Source: an uncultured Sterolibacterium sp. (GTDB lineage: Bacteria; Pseudomonadota; Gammaproteobacteria; Burkholderiales; Rhodocyclaceae). From it: 64,000 bases of DNA. Location: positions 36,161 to 100,160 of the forward strand of contig CAIVDC010000046.1 of the NCBI GenBank assembly GCA_903904605.1. Direction: 5' to 3'. The position numbers and the translations under genes are program-made. The notes under the pieces were generated by a model. That model saw only the letters and a list, made by a program, of their open reading frames with translations, made no database searches and was not told the DNA's origin. The stretch's first letter is position 1, and every line of letters starts with the position of its first letter. Positions 17,905 through 26,170 of this stretch are shown here, piece after piece.

Positions 17905-18570
17905 TCATACCGTCAGCGGTGCGGGGGTCACGGCAACGCCCTGGTCCCGAGCAGCGCGCAACTGCGCGTTCATGGCTCGCTGGAAACCTTCCCGGGACTG
18001 AAGTCTTAGCCAGTAGTTCGCAACGTCCTGGGGAAATCGTTCGGCAAGGCACAGGTAGTCGGCAAGCATCAACGCGTAGCCCACCGAAATGTCGGCGACC
18101 GTGAAGCGCTCCCCGCACAGATAAGTACGGCTGGAGAGCGTCGGAACAAGTCCCTTCAATCGGGCAAGGAACCAGCGCCGGTAGTCCTCCTCGGCTTGCG
18201 GCAGGCGCCGCTCGGCAGGTTCGAACCGTCCGTAGCGCAGGACGACGGTCTGGGGAAAAGTCAGCGTTGCCTCTCCAAAGTGCAGGAAGTTGAGAAATAG
18301 CCCGTAATCCGAATCCCCCGGTGAGACCGACAGCGGCGTGGCGCCATCGCGCGTCGCCAGATAATGGCAGATTGCCGCTGACTCGGTCATGACGGTGTCG
18401 CCGTCGCGGAAGCCAGGCACGGTGCCGAGGGGATTGACCTCAAGGTAAGCGCGCGCATGGGCCCGGGGTGGAAACGGCAACATCTCCAGGCAGTACGGCA
18501 GCCCGAGTTCCTCCAGTGCCCAAAGCGGCCGGAATGAACGGGCGCTCATGCAATGGTAAAGCTTGATCAT
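17905..18570 (-). CDS. Glutathione S-transferase family protein
   Basis: 221 residues. The N-terminal thioredoxin-like domain (about 1-80) begins MIKLYHCMSARSFRPLWALE, with Ser9/Ser12 in the catalytic-loop region, the cis-Pro motif GTVPGF, and ESAAICHYL for the gamma-glutamyl contact. An all-helical C-terminal domain follows. The ATG at 18570 is preceded by a strong GGGAGG site, so the longer upstream frame was rejected. Divergent from the reductase operon. The function could be detoxification or a catabolic thiol transfer; nothing in the sequence decides. Confidence 0.9.
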   Translation of the reverse strand: MIKLYHCMSARSFRPLWALEELGLPYCLEMLPFPPRAHARAYLEVNPLGTVPGFRDGDTVMTESAAICHYLATRDGATPLSVSPGDSDYGLFLNFLHFGEATLTFPQTVVLRYGRFEPAERRLPQAEEDYRRWFLARLKGLVPTLSSRTYLCGERFTVADISVGYALMLADYLCLAERFPQDVANYWLRLQSREGFQRAMNAQLRAARDQGVAVTPAPLTV

Positions 18571-18731
18571 GCGACCTCCCTCATGGCGTCGTTCGGCAGA
18601 ACCGGGCCGATACGACAGAATCCTACACCGCCGGCGGCGGGCGCAGACCTTTCGCTCAAATGGCATGCTTCTCAGCCGCATCCGTGGCAGCCGTCGAGAT
18701 TCGACCGTGACCCTGGCAGCGATCCGGAATA

Positions 18732-18775
18732 TGCAGCTTATTGCACAACTGCTTTGCCATGTGCATCAACCTGCA
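18732..18775. promoter_or_regulatory. Paired TGCA-N6-TGCA direct repeats, candidate BzdR/BoxR-type operator
   Basis: TGCA occurs at 18732-18735 and 18742-18745, then again at 18762-18765 and 18772-18775. Each pair is separated by exactly 6 nt and the pairs start 30 bp apart, about three helical turns. BzdR, the benzoyl-CoA-responsive repressor of Azoarcus, binds operators made of TGCA repeats. Assignment to a BzdR-like protein is inference; no such regulator gene is in the window. The site could serve the divergent GST gene, the reductase operon, or both. Confidence 0.5.
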
Positions 18776-18963
18776 TTCCAGCGAGCTTCTCGGAATGGAC
18801 TTAGCTCGAGGCCTTTTTGTATGAGAAAACGAGCGGTGGAAACCCACCCGACAGCAAGAGTTTGCTCGAGCAATTCCGCCACCACAACATAAGCCACTAA
18901 TTTAGTGGAACATTATTAACATTGAAGGAATCTGAACGACTTGGATTTACTTTTCCAGTTTCA

Positions 18964-19005
18964 TTGACATGCATCAAGGCATTGAACAACAATGTCTACT
19001 AGAAT
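18964..19005 (+). promoter_or_regulatory. Class II FNR/AcpR-type promoter of the bcr operon
   Basis: TTGAC-ATGC-ATCAA at 18964-18977 matches 9 of 10 positions of the FNR half-sites TTGAT-N4-ATCAA. A TAGAAT -10 (5 of 6 to TATAAT) follows at 19000-19005, exactly 22 bp downstream. That places the predicted start at 19012 and the box centre at -41.5, the canonical class II FNR position. In Azoarcus the FNR homologue AcpR activates the bzd promoter from the same position. Predicted 5' leader about 165 nt. Confidence 0.72.
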
Positions 19006-19024
19006 TGTTTTTAATGCTTTATTG

Positions 19025-19089
19025 TGCATTTTTAGTTTCTATAATGCATTTTAATTCACTTTTTGTCCTGCAAGCAGGGCGGCGATGCA
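19025..19089. promoter_or_regulatory. Downstream TGCA cluster in the bcr leader
   Basis: Four TGCA motifs at 19025, 19045, 19069 and 19086 lie about +14 to +78 from the predicted start. Together with the TGCA inside the FNR box (18970) they resemble the start-overlapping operator of BzdR-controlled promoters. A repressor here would block transcription until the CoA-thioester inducer is present. Inference from motif density and position only. Confidence 0.4.
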
Positions 19090-19176
19090 AAGCGGTCCGG
19101 CGCGGGCCAGTTTCAAGCTGTGCGCAAGTCGTTCCGAGATGCCTGGTTGCCAATCAATCGAGAGGAGCACCGTCAG

Positions 19177-20349
19177 ATGGTCCCGACACTGAAGGACGTC
19201 ATAGCCAGATGCGAAGCGCTATTCGAGGATCTGCACTTCAGCGCGGTCAAGGAATGGAAGGCGGCGGTCCCCGGCCGAAAGGCGATCGGCTACATGCCGA
19301 TCTACGTTCCGCGAGAGATCGTATACGCCGCGGGCATGCTGCCTGTAGGAATCTTCGGCGGCGGCGACCAGATGGAAGTGATCCAGGGCGACGCCTACTA
19401 CCAAAGCTACATCTGCCGGATCCCGCGCTCGACGCTGGAGTTGGGCCTGACCGGTCGGCTGGACTGCCTGGACGGCATGCTCTTCCCATCCCTGTGCGAC
19501 GTCATACGCAATCTCTCGGGAATGTGGCAGGTTCTGTTCAAGGACAAGTACGTCCGCTACATCGACGTGCCGCACAACTACCTCGACCAGGTGGGTGGCG
19601 AGTTCTACATAAACGAGATGCAGGTTCTTCGCGAGGATCTGGCCAAGATCGCCGGCAAACCGATTACAGACGCGGCGCTGAACGCCTCCATCGCGGTCTA
19701 CAACGATAACCGCCGCGCGGTCCAGGACCTGTACGCGTACCGCGCGCAGAAGCCCTGGCAGGCGCCCACCTCGGAGGTATACCTGCTCGTCCGCGCAGGC
19801 ATGGTGCTGCCGCCGGAGGAGCATACGCAGGTCGTCCGCGACTACCTCGCCGCGGTGGACAAGGAGGAGCGCCCCAAGCGCGACAAGGCGCGCGTGGTCC
19901 TGACCGGCTCGTTCTGCGAGCAGCCGCCCTTGAGCCTGATCAAATCGATCGAAATGGCCGGCTGCTACGTCGTCGACGACGATTTCGGCCTGATCATGCG
20001 CTGGCTGCTCGACGAAGTCCCCGCGAACGGAAACCCGCTCGAAGAACTCTCCAAAGCGTATTTGCACCGCTCGGCCCAGCAGGCCTCGAAGTACGACGAG
20101 AAGAAGGAGGACAAGGGCAAGTACCTCCTGCGCCAGGTCAAGCAGGGCGGTGCGGAGGGCGTGATCTTCGCCGCCGCGTCGTTCTGCGATCCGGCACTGC
20201 TCGAGCGGCCGATGCTGCAGGAGATACTCGCCCAGCAAAAGATTCCCTACACCGCGTTCAAGTTCGCGGAGAACACCGGCCAGATGGCCCCGATCCGCGA
20301 GCAGGCCGGTACTTTTGCCGACTCGATCAAACTCTGGAGCGACGCATGA
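19177..20349 (+). CDS. bcrC: Class I benzoyl-CoA reductase, gamma subunit (BcrC/BzdN-like)
   Basis: 390 residues of the 2-hydroxyacyl-CoA dehydratase D-component (HgdB/FldC) family, near Thauera BcrC in length. Conserved segments include the N-terminal YMPIYVPREIVYAAGMLPVG, cysteines in SYICRIPRS, FPSLCDVIRNL, TGSFCEQPP and AASFCDPALL, and a C-terminal IPYTAFKFAENTGQM. With BcrB it binds benzoyl-CoA and carries Fe-S clusters for two-electron ring reduction. The ATG at 19177 has an AGAGGAG site 9-10 nt upstream; a longer in-frame start at 19063 lacks one. First gene of the four-gene unit; its stop overlaps bcrB as ATGA. Confidence 0.93.
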   Translation: MVPTLKDVIARCEALFEDLHFSAVKEWKAAVPGRKAIGYMPIYVPREIVYAAGMLPVGIFGGGDQMEVIQGDAYYQSYICRIPRSTLELGLTGRLDCLDGMLFPSLCDVIRNLSGMWQVLFKDKYVRYIDVPHNYLDQVGGEFYINEMQVLREDLAKIAGKPITDAALNASIAVYNDNRRAVQDLYAYRAQKPWQAPTSEVYLLVRAGMVLPPEEHTQVVRDYLAAVDKEERPKRDKARVVLTGSFCEQPPLSLIKSIEMAGCYVVDDDFGLIMRWLLDEVPANGNPLEELSKAYLHRSAQQASKYDEKKEDKGKYLLRQVKQGGAEGVIFAAASFCDPALLERPMLQEILAQQKIPYTAFKFAENTGQMAPIREQAGTFADSIKLWSDA

Positions 20350-21680
20350 ACACGACCATTCAAATGACGCCCCCCCAACCTAGCCAGAAGCCCGCGCCGG
20401 AGGTCCAGAAAGAGGACGCGATGAGACTGCAGAAGGAGATGATCAACGCGAACTACAGGGATCTCGCGAGCGCGCACGATCAAGGAAGGAAAGTCGCGGC
20501 CACCTTCGTGCCCGGCAATCTCAACGAGCTCGTCATGTGCTTCGACTTCGCCCGTTCTCTGCCCGAGACCAACGCGCTGCAGAACGGCATGAGGAAGAAA
20601 TCCGGCAAGTTCATCCTGGACGCCGAGCGCGACGGCCACTCCGAGGACGTGTGCACCTACGTCAAGTCGGATCTGGGCATGATGCTCGGCGGCGAGACCG
20701 GCCCCACAGGCGAGAAACTGCCCATCCCCGATCTGCTGCTGCTTTCCTATACCGGCTGCTTCACCTTCATGAAGTGGTTCGAACTGGTGCGACAGAAATA
20801 CAACTGCGAAACAGTCATGCTGCACACGCCCTACCAGGGCGACGGCAAGATCACCCAGAGCATGCGCGACTATGTCGTGAAGCAGCTCAAGGAAACGGTG
20901 ATTCCGACGATGGAGCGCGTCTCGGGCGTGAAGTTCGACATCGACCGGTTGCGCCAGTACATGAAGGAGTCGGCCAAGGCGGAGGACGACCTGGTGAAGG
21001 TGTTGCAGTCGGCCAAGAACCGGCCTTCGCCCATCGACGGCTACTTCGGCGCCGTGTATTACATCGGGCCGATCTTCACCGCTTTCCGCGGCTTGCCCGA
21101 AGCGACGCAATACTATGATGTGCTGCGCCGGGAGATCGACGAGCGCGTGCGAAACAAAAGGGGGCCGATCACGCCCGAAGGCGAACTGCTCGAGGAAAAA
21201 TACCGGCTGGTGGTCGAAGGCCCGCCCAACTGGACCAGCTTCCGTGACTTCTGGAAGATGTTCTACGACGAAGGCGCGGTGGTCGTGGCCAGTACCTATT
21301 CCAAGGTCGGCGGCGTCTACGATTCCGGTTTCCGGCACGATCCGGACCATCCGCTCGAGTCCCTCGCGGACTACTGCCTGGGCTGCTACACCAACCTGAA
21401 CTTCCCGCAGCGCATTGACATGATCTGCAAGTACATGGACGAGTATGAGGCCGACGGCCTGCTGATCAACTCGATCAAGAGCTGCAACAGTTTCTCTGCC
21501 GGCCAGCTGCTCATGCTGCGCGAAGTAGAGAAGCGCACCGGCAAGCCTGCCGCCTTCATCGAGTCCGACCTCGTCGATCCGCGCTACTTCTCCGCCGCGA
21601 ACATCAAGAACCGGCTGGAGTCGTACTTCCAGATGATCAAGCAGAAGCGCGCCGTCGCGGGCATAGCCACCGCCCACTGA
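20346..21680 (+). CDS. bcrB: Class I benzoyl-CoA reductase, beta subunit (BcrB/BzdO-like)
   Basis: 444 residues of the same dehydratase superfamily as BcrC, similar in length to Thauera BcrB (438). The first 35 residues are Pro/Gln-rich and not conserved. Likely cluster and active-site segments are [28 protein letters not shown] and [17 protein letters not shown]. It forms the catalytic module with BcrC. It starts at an ATGA overlap and ends 17 bp before bcrA. Homologues reducing 3-methylbenzoyl-CoA exist, so substrate specificity is open. Confidence 0.93.
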   Translation: MNTTIQMTPPQPSQKPAPEVQKEDAMRLQKEMINANYRDLASAHDQGRKVAATFVPGNLNELVMCFDFARSLPETNALQNGMRKKSGKFILDAERDGHSEDVCTYVKSDLGMMLGGETGPTGEKLPIPDLLLLSYTGCFTFMKWFELVRQKYNCETVMLHTPYQGDGKITQSMRDYVVKQLKETVIPTMERVSGVKFDIDRLRQYMKESAKAEDDLVKVLQSAKNRPSPIDGYFGAVYYIGPIFTAFRGLPEATQYYDVLRREIDERVRNKRGPITPEGELLEEKYRLVVEGPPNWTSFRDFWKMFYDEGAVVVASTYSKVGGVYDSGFRHDPDHPLESLADYCLGCYTNLNFPQRIDMICKYMDEYEADGLLINSIKSCNSFSAGQLLMLREVEKRTGKPAAFIESDLVDPRYFSAANIKNRLESYFQMIKQKRAVAGIATAH

Positions 21681-21697
21681 ACCGCCAGGAGACAGTT

Positions 21698-23038
21698 ATG
21701 CGTTGCTTCATCGGCATCGACCTCGGATCCACCACCACGAAAGCGGTGGCGATCGACGAGCATCAAAACATCATCGGCCGCGGCATCACCAACTCGCGCT
21801 CGAACTACGATACCGCCGCGAAGATCGCCAAGCAGGAAGCGCTCGTCAACGCGCGCTTCTTCCTGTTCCGCCAGGCGCTGTCGACATCGCACGCGCTCAA
21901 CGGCGCGCTGGAGGACTTTCTCGCCCAGCTCGAGCGCGACTTCAGGCTCGAGCAGTTCCTGGTGCAGTTCGCCGACCTGGAAACCACCTGCCAGCGCAAC
22001 GCCGAGGGCGCGCGCTTCGGGGACGCGAACAAGGCGGTGCTCCTCGCGCTGGCTGAATTGTTCCGGCGGCTGCGTATCGAGGCGCCTACCCTGTTCGCCC
22101 CTGGCGCCAAGCGCAGGTCCGACTTCTTCCGCGACATCGCCGGCAGCCGCTACCTTGCGCTCGGCGAACTGGTCGCCAAGGAGGCCGGCATACGCTACGA
22201 CATGCTGCTCAACGTCTTCGACCGTTCCATTATCGAGGTCGAGAACCGCGACTACGGCGACGCGATCAGCGCCAACCTGCTCGCCGCCTTGGACCGTACC
22301 TTCGTCGCGCTGCCCGAGACCGCGGGCCGCGCCGACGCCATACGCGCGCCGATCCGCTCGGTGCTTGATACCGAGTTGGAGGAAACTTACGTCGTCGGCA
22401 CGGGCTACGGCCGAGCGCGGCTGCCTTTTTCCAAGGAGCACATCCGCTCGGAGATCCTGTGCCATGGCCTGGGTGCGCACATGATGCACGAGGGCACGGC
22501 AACCGTGCTCGACATCGGCGGCCAGGACACCAAGGCGATCCAGGTGGACCGGCACGGCATCGTCGAGAGCTTCCAGATGAACGACCGCTGCGCCGCCGGC
22601 TGCGGACGATACCTGGGCTACATCGCCGACGAGATGAACATGGGCCTGCACGAACTGGGGCCTCTGGCGATGAAAGCCACCAAGAAAGTGCGCATCAACT
22701 CGACCTGCACGGTGTTCGCCGGCGCGGAACTGCGCGATCGCCTGTCGCTGGGCGAGAAGCGCGAGGACATCATGGCCGGGCTGCACCGCGCCATCATCCT
22801 GCGCGCGATGTCCATCCTCGCGCGCTCCGGCGGGATCCGCAACGAGTTCACCTTCACCGGCGGGGTGGCGAAAAACGAGGCCGCAGTGAAGGCGCTGAGG
22901 GATCTCGTCAAGGAGAACTACGGCGAGATGACGCTGAACATCAATCCTGACTCTATCTACACCGGGGCGCTCGGCGGCGCGACCTTCGCCTACCGAGCGG
23001 TGGTCGAAGAAGGCAAGACTGCGGAGGCACGCGAATGA
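21698..23038 (+). CDS. bcrA: Class I benzoyl-CoA reductase, alpha (ATPase) subunit (BcrA-like)
   Basis: 446 residues of the BadF/BadG/BcrA/BcrD ATPase family (ASKHA fold). The phosphate-1 loop is [10 protein letters not shown] (6-15). An insertion of about 160 residues relative to the delta subunit identifies it as alpha (Thauera BcrA 438). Cluster-bridging Cys motifs are [10 protein letters not shown] and [10 protein letters not shown], matching the CAAGxGR and CTVFAE segments of dehydratase activators. The second phosphate loop is [15 protein letters not shown]. It couples hydrolysis of ATP to transfer of low-potential electrons from a ferredoxin. AGGAGA precedes the ATG. Confidence 0.93.
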   Translation: MRCFIGIDLGSTTTKAVAIDEHQNIIGRGITNSRSNYDTAAKIAKQEALVNARFFLFRQALSTSHALNGALEDFLAQLERDFRLEQFLVQFADLETTCQRNAEGARFGDANKAVLLALAELFRRLRIEAPTLFAPGAKRRSDFFRDIAGSRYLALGELVAKEAGIRYDMLLNVFDRSIIEVENRDYGDAISANLLAALDRTFVALPETAGRADAIRAPIRSVLDTELEETYVVGTGYGRARLPFSKEHIRSEILCHGLGAHMMHEGTATVLDIGGQDTKAIQVDRHGIVESFQMNDRCAAGCGRYLGYIADEMNMGLHELGPLAMKATKKVRINSTCTVFAGAELRDRLSLGEKREDIMAGLHRAIILRAMSILARSGGIRNEFTFTGGVAKNEAAVKALRDLVKENYGEMTLNINPDSIYTGALGGATFAYRAVVEEGKTAEARE

Positions 23039-23880
23039 CTATCACGACGATCGGAATCGACATCGGCTCAGGCGCCGTCAAGACGGTGCTGTTCAGGCAG
23101 GAAGGCGGCAAGACCGAGTGGCTCGCCAAGCGCGTCGAGCGGATCCGCCAGCGCGACCCCCAGGAGCTCGCTCTCGCGGGGTACAACGAAGTACTCGAGG
23201 AAGCGAAGTTGACGCCCGGGGACCTGCAGTACACCGCCACGACCGGGGAAGGCGAGAACGTCAAGTTCGCCACCGGGCACTTCTATTCCATGACCACCCA
23301 TGCCCGCGGTGCGATCTTCCTTTGCCCCGAGGCCCGCGCCGTGGTCGACGTGGGCGCACTGAACGGCCGCGCCATCTTCATCGACGAGCGCGGCAAGGTG
23401 CTCGCGTCGAAGATGACCAGCCAGTGCGCGTCCGGCTCAGGCCAGTTCCTCGAAAACATAGCGCGCTACCTCGGCGTGGCGATCGAGGAGATCGGCCCCT
23501 TGTCGCAGTCCTCGAAAGATCCCGAAAAGCCTAGTTCGATTTGCGCCGTGCTCGCCGAGACGGACGTCATCAACATGGTGTCGCGCGGCATCGCCACGCA
23601 GGACATCCTCAAGGGCATCCATCTTTCGATGGCCTCGCGGCTGGCGAAACTGCTGAAAGTGACCGGCATCACGCAGGGCACCGTGCTGCTCACGGGAGGC
23701 CTGGCGCTGGACACGGGCCTGCTCGCCGCGCTCCAGGAAGAGCTCGTGAACGAAAAAATCACCGGGATCCGGGCTATGAGCCACCCCGATTCGATCTGCG
23801 CCGGCGCGATCGGTGCGGCCCTCTGGGGCGCGTTCCGGTACGATAGATTGCGTCAGCTCGAGCAACGGGCTGCGGCCTGA
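23035..23880 (+). CDS. bcrD: Class I benzoyl-CoA reductase, delta (ATPase) subunit (BcrD-like)
   Basis: 281 residues, matching Thauera BcrD (282). Motifs are [12 protein letters not shown] (phosphate 1), [13 protein letters not shown], cluster Cys in [12 protein letters not shown] and [12 protein letters not shown], and the adenosine loop [13 protein letters not shown]. It pairs with the alpha subunit to hold one [4Fe-4S] cluster at the dimer interface. Start overlaps bcrA as ATGA. No dienoyl-CoA hydratase (dch), hydrolase (oah), dehydrogenase (had) or ferredoxin gene follows, unlike the classic Thauera cluster. Confidence 0.93.
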   Translation: MTITTIGIDIGSGAVKTVLFRQEGGKTEWLAKRVERIRQRDPQELALAGYNEVLEEAKLTPGDLQYTATTGEGENVKFATGHFYSMTTHARGAIFLCPEARAVVDVGALNGRAIFIDERGKVLASKMTSQCASGSGQFLENIARYLGVAIEEIGPLSQSSKDPEKPSSICAVLAETDVINMVSRGIATQDILKGIHLSMASRLAKLLKVTGITQGTVLLTGGLALDTGLLAALQEELVNEKITGIRAMSHPDSICAGAIGAALWGAFRYDRLRQLEQRAAA

Positions 23881-23898
23881 CACTTGAGGATAATCCCA

Positions 23899-24927
23899 GT
23901 GGACAATATCGATCAGCAACAAAAGGGCGGCCTGAAGATTCGTCGTCTCACTCCGCAGGACTTCGCGGCGGTCATCGCCATGGACGCGGCCGCCGTCGGT
24001 CATGCCCGCACTTCATATTTCGAGCGGCGTTTGAAGATTGCGCTGGCACAGCCTGCGCTGCACGTTCAGTTCGGTGCCGAGCACGACGGCAAACTGGTTG
24101 GATTCATGATGGCGCGCCAAATGCAAGGACACTTCGGACGCGCCGAACCCTCACTGAGACTCGAGGCGATCGGCGCCGCAGCAGGGGGGCGCGGGCAGCA
24201 CATCGGTTCGGCGCTTCTGTCCAAGCTCGAAGACGAAGCAGGACGCCTCAAGATACCCGAAATCCGCACTACGGCATCCTGGCGCGACCACTCGATCATG
24301 CAGTTCCTCGACCGCGCGGGCTTCGAACTGGGAGACAACCTTGTTCTCGAATGCCACGTCCGAGATCACGGGCTTGTGCTGCATGAAGACAATAGAGTCA
24401 TTGCCCCGCCCCATCTCACAGGATATTCGACCACCGAAGCTGATTACAGCACGTCCCAGGGCAATGATTTTGAAGCCCTCGCGCATGACAAGGTGGACTT
24501 GCGCACGTTGAGGTCCGACGACATGGACAGTATCGTTCGCATAGACAAGATGATCACCGGACGCCGGCGGGAGGCCTATATCCATGAACTGGTGGACGAA
24601 GCGACGGCCGATTCCGCCGTGCGTGTTTCACTCGTAGCGCGCGTTGATGGCATCGCCGTCGGCTTCGTCATGGCACGCACCGATTTCGGCGATTACGGCC
24701 GCGCCGAGCCTGTTTCAGTGTTGGATACGATAGGCGTAGACCCCGATTATTCGCACCAGGGCATCGGCCACGCGCTGCTCTCGCAGCTATTCGTAAATCT
24801 CGACGGGCTGCGTGTCGAGAGAGTCGAGACTGTCGCCGCACGTAAGGATTTCCCGCTGCTAGGCTTCTTCTACGACGTCGGCTTCAAACCCGCGCAACGG
24901 CTCAGCTTCGTAAAGCGGGTCGCTTGA
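23899..24927 (+). CDS. Protein with two tandem GNAT acetyltransferase domains
   Basis: 342 residues made of two GNAT domains (about 14-150 and 195-335). The first has the acetyl-CoA loop GRGQHIGSALLSKLE; the second has YSHQGIGHALLSQL. Both contain a similar strand-4 segment ending FGRAEPSLRLEAIG / YGRAEPVSVLDTIG, so the protein arose by internal duplication. The GTG at 23899 was preferred over an upstream TTG because TGAGGA lies 8 nt before it. It follows bcrD by only 18 bp and is almost surely co-transcribed. No characterised function is recognised. A protein- or CoA-ligase acetylation role is inferred from position and from acetylation control of benzoate-CoA ligase in R. palustris. Confidence 0.85.
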   Translation: MDNIDQQQKGGLKIRRLTPQDFAAVIAMDAAAVGHARTSYFERRLKIALAQPALHVQFGAEHDGKLVGFMMARQMQGHFGRAEPSLRLEAIGAAAGGRGQHIGSALLSKLEDEAGRLKIPEIRTTASWRDHSIMQFLDRAGFELGDNLVLECHVRDHGLVLHEDNRVIAPPHLTGYSTTEADYSTSQGNDFEALAHDKVDLRTLRSDDMDSIVRIDKMITGRRREAYIHELVDEATADSAVRVSLVARVDGIAVGFVMARTDFGDYGRAEPVSVLDTIGVDPDYSHQGIGHALLSQLFVNLDGLRVERVETVAARKDFPLLGFFYDVGFKPAQRLSFVKRVA

Positions 24928-25448
24928 GGCCGGCGCGACTTCGGAGGATGGCAGCGGCGCAGTCGCCATCTTTGTTTCCCGCCCATGCTGGCTGATCTCG
25001 TCCTGAGGATCGCTGCGGGCGGTGCTTCGCCGTGCAGATCCCTCTTTGGCGCACTTTAGAAATGGCGCGGCGATGGCGCTTCAGATTCAGCCAACGGCCG
25101 TCCGGTTCCCGCTGCAGGAAGCTCAGCGAAATTGCGTAGGACTCGCAGCACAAACTGCCAAAAACCTCTCAGCGGCGATGGCGGCATCAGGGGATCGCTC
25201 GAACGGCTTCAGCGCCCCGAGGGCAGAATTTGTGCCGAAATCTTTGCGACAGCGCCAAAAATCCGGCGCTCCCCAGGACTCCTAACCCGGCATTCGGCTG
25301 CGCCACGCCTGACATCCCGCTCGAAGCGTTTTTGACGCGGGTTTGACCCGCACGCCAATAAGGATGTATTTTGCCCCCGTGCGGCGACTGACAGTGCCGT
25401 CGCCGACGACAGGCGGAAGGCGGCGCATGGGGAAGGAAAGACATCTAC
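24928..25448. other. Intergenic region without a recognised gene
   Basis: 521 bp between the tandem-GNAT gene and the kinase gene. It holds short inverted repeats only: AGCGCC/GGCGCT (25251-25270, 8-nt loop) and GCGGGT/ACCCGC (25337-25351, 3-nt loop). The second lies about 100 bp upstream of the kinase start and could be an operator. Small open frames here show no family resemblance and are not called. Confidence 0.4.
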
Positions 25449-26150
25449 ATGGATATCGAAAGCAATCAGGACCGCCCGGATCTTTCACTGTTGGTGGCCT
25501 CATCCGCCCACGATATGAAGAACTCGGTCAGCATGCTGAGCGGGACGCTCGAAAATCTTCTGGCGGAGGCTTCGGACAAGATGGCGCCCGCCTACCAGCA
25601 GATGGTGCACATGCTTTACGAAACAAGGCGTCTGAACAACAACTTGATCCAGTTGTTGGCGCTATACAAGGACGTCGGCAGTCCATCCTACCCCTTCGAT
25701 CCCGAAACGCTGCCGATCGCCGAGTTTGTCGACGAAGTCGCGGCCCGGAACCACATTGTGTTCGACTCGAGAGGCATCGTATTCGATGCCGATTTTCCGG
25801 ATAACCTGATCTGGTGTTTCGATGAGGATCTCATCGTGGGTGTCATTGGTCACGCGCTCAACAACGCGATTCGCTACACGCGCGACAAGATCCGGCTTTC
25901 CATTGCGCCGGTCGAGGAATTCCTGGAGCTCCGGGTGGAGGACAATGGGGACGGCTACCCGCAGGCCATGTTGGGGCGCGCGGCGGCGGTCAGGGCCGGC
26001 GTCGACTTTACGACCGGCAGCACCGGGCTGGGCCTGTATTTTTCCAGCGAGGTCGCAAAGATGCACAAGCATCGTGGACGCCACGGCAGCGTCTGGCTGG
26101 AGAACGGCGGGCCATTGGGCGGCGGTTGCTTCGTGCTGAGGCTGCCGTGA
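25449..26150 (+). CDS. Soluble sensor histidine kinase
   Basis: 233 residues, short for a kinase and without membrane segments or a recognisable sensor domain. The H-box is AHDMKNSVSML with His21, and the N-box is GHALNNAIRYT. The G1 box is VEDNGDGYP and the G2 box is GSTGLGLYFSSEVAKMH. It is therefore a minimal DHp plus HATPase module that must get its signal from a partner protein. It overlaps or abuts the following response regulator, its obvious partner. ATG chosen by the conserved start; an [12 protein letters not shown] site lies upstream. Confidence 0.85.
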   Translation: MDIESNQDRPDLSLLVASSAHDMKNSVSMLSGTLENLLAEASDKMAPAYQQMVHMLYETRRLNNNLIQLLALYKDVGSPSYPFDPETLPIAEFVDEVAARNHIVFDSRGIVFDADFPDNLIWCFDEDLIVGVIGHALNNAIRYTRDKIRLSIAPVEEFLELRVEDNGDGYPQAMLGRAAAVRAGVDFTTGSTGLGLYFSSEVAKMHKHRGRHGSVWLENGGPLGGGCFVLRLP

Positions 26151-26170
26151 GCGTCAAAGGGGACGGCGCA

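Larger units (their letters stand above)
18571..19176. other. Regulatory intergenic region upstream of the benzoyl-CoA reductase operon
   Basis: 606 bp without a gene, between the divergent GST gene and bcrC. Its right half (about 18880-19060) is clearly AT-richer than the surroundings. It holds nine TGCA motifs (18732, 18742, 18762, 18772, 18970, 19025, 19045, 19069, 19086), where one or two would be expected by chance, and an FNR-type box with a well-placed -10 (separate entries). This is the layout expected of a tightly controlled anaerobic aromatic promoter. Confidence 0.75.

Noticed and set aside
20247..21677. 476-residue antisense frame opposite bcrB
   Set aside because: Codon-bias shadow of the reductase gene; no recognisable domain and the sense strand is certain.
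25022..25285. 87-residue open frame in the gap after the tandem-GNAT gene
   Set aside because: No ribosome-binding site, no similarity to known families and competing frames of equal quality.
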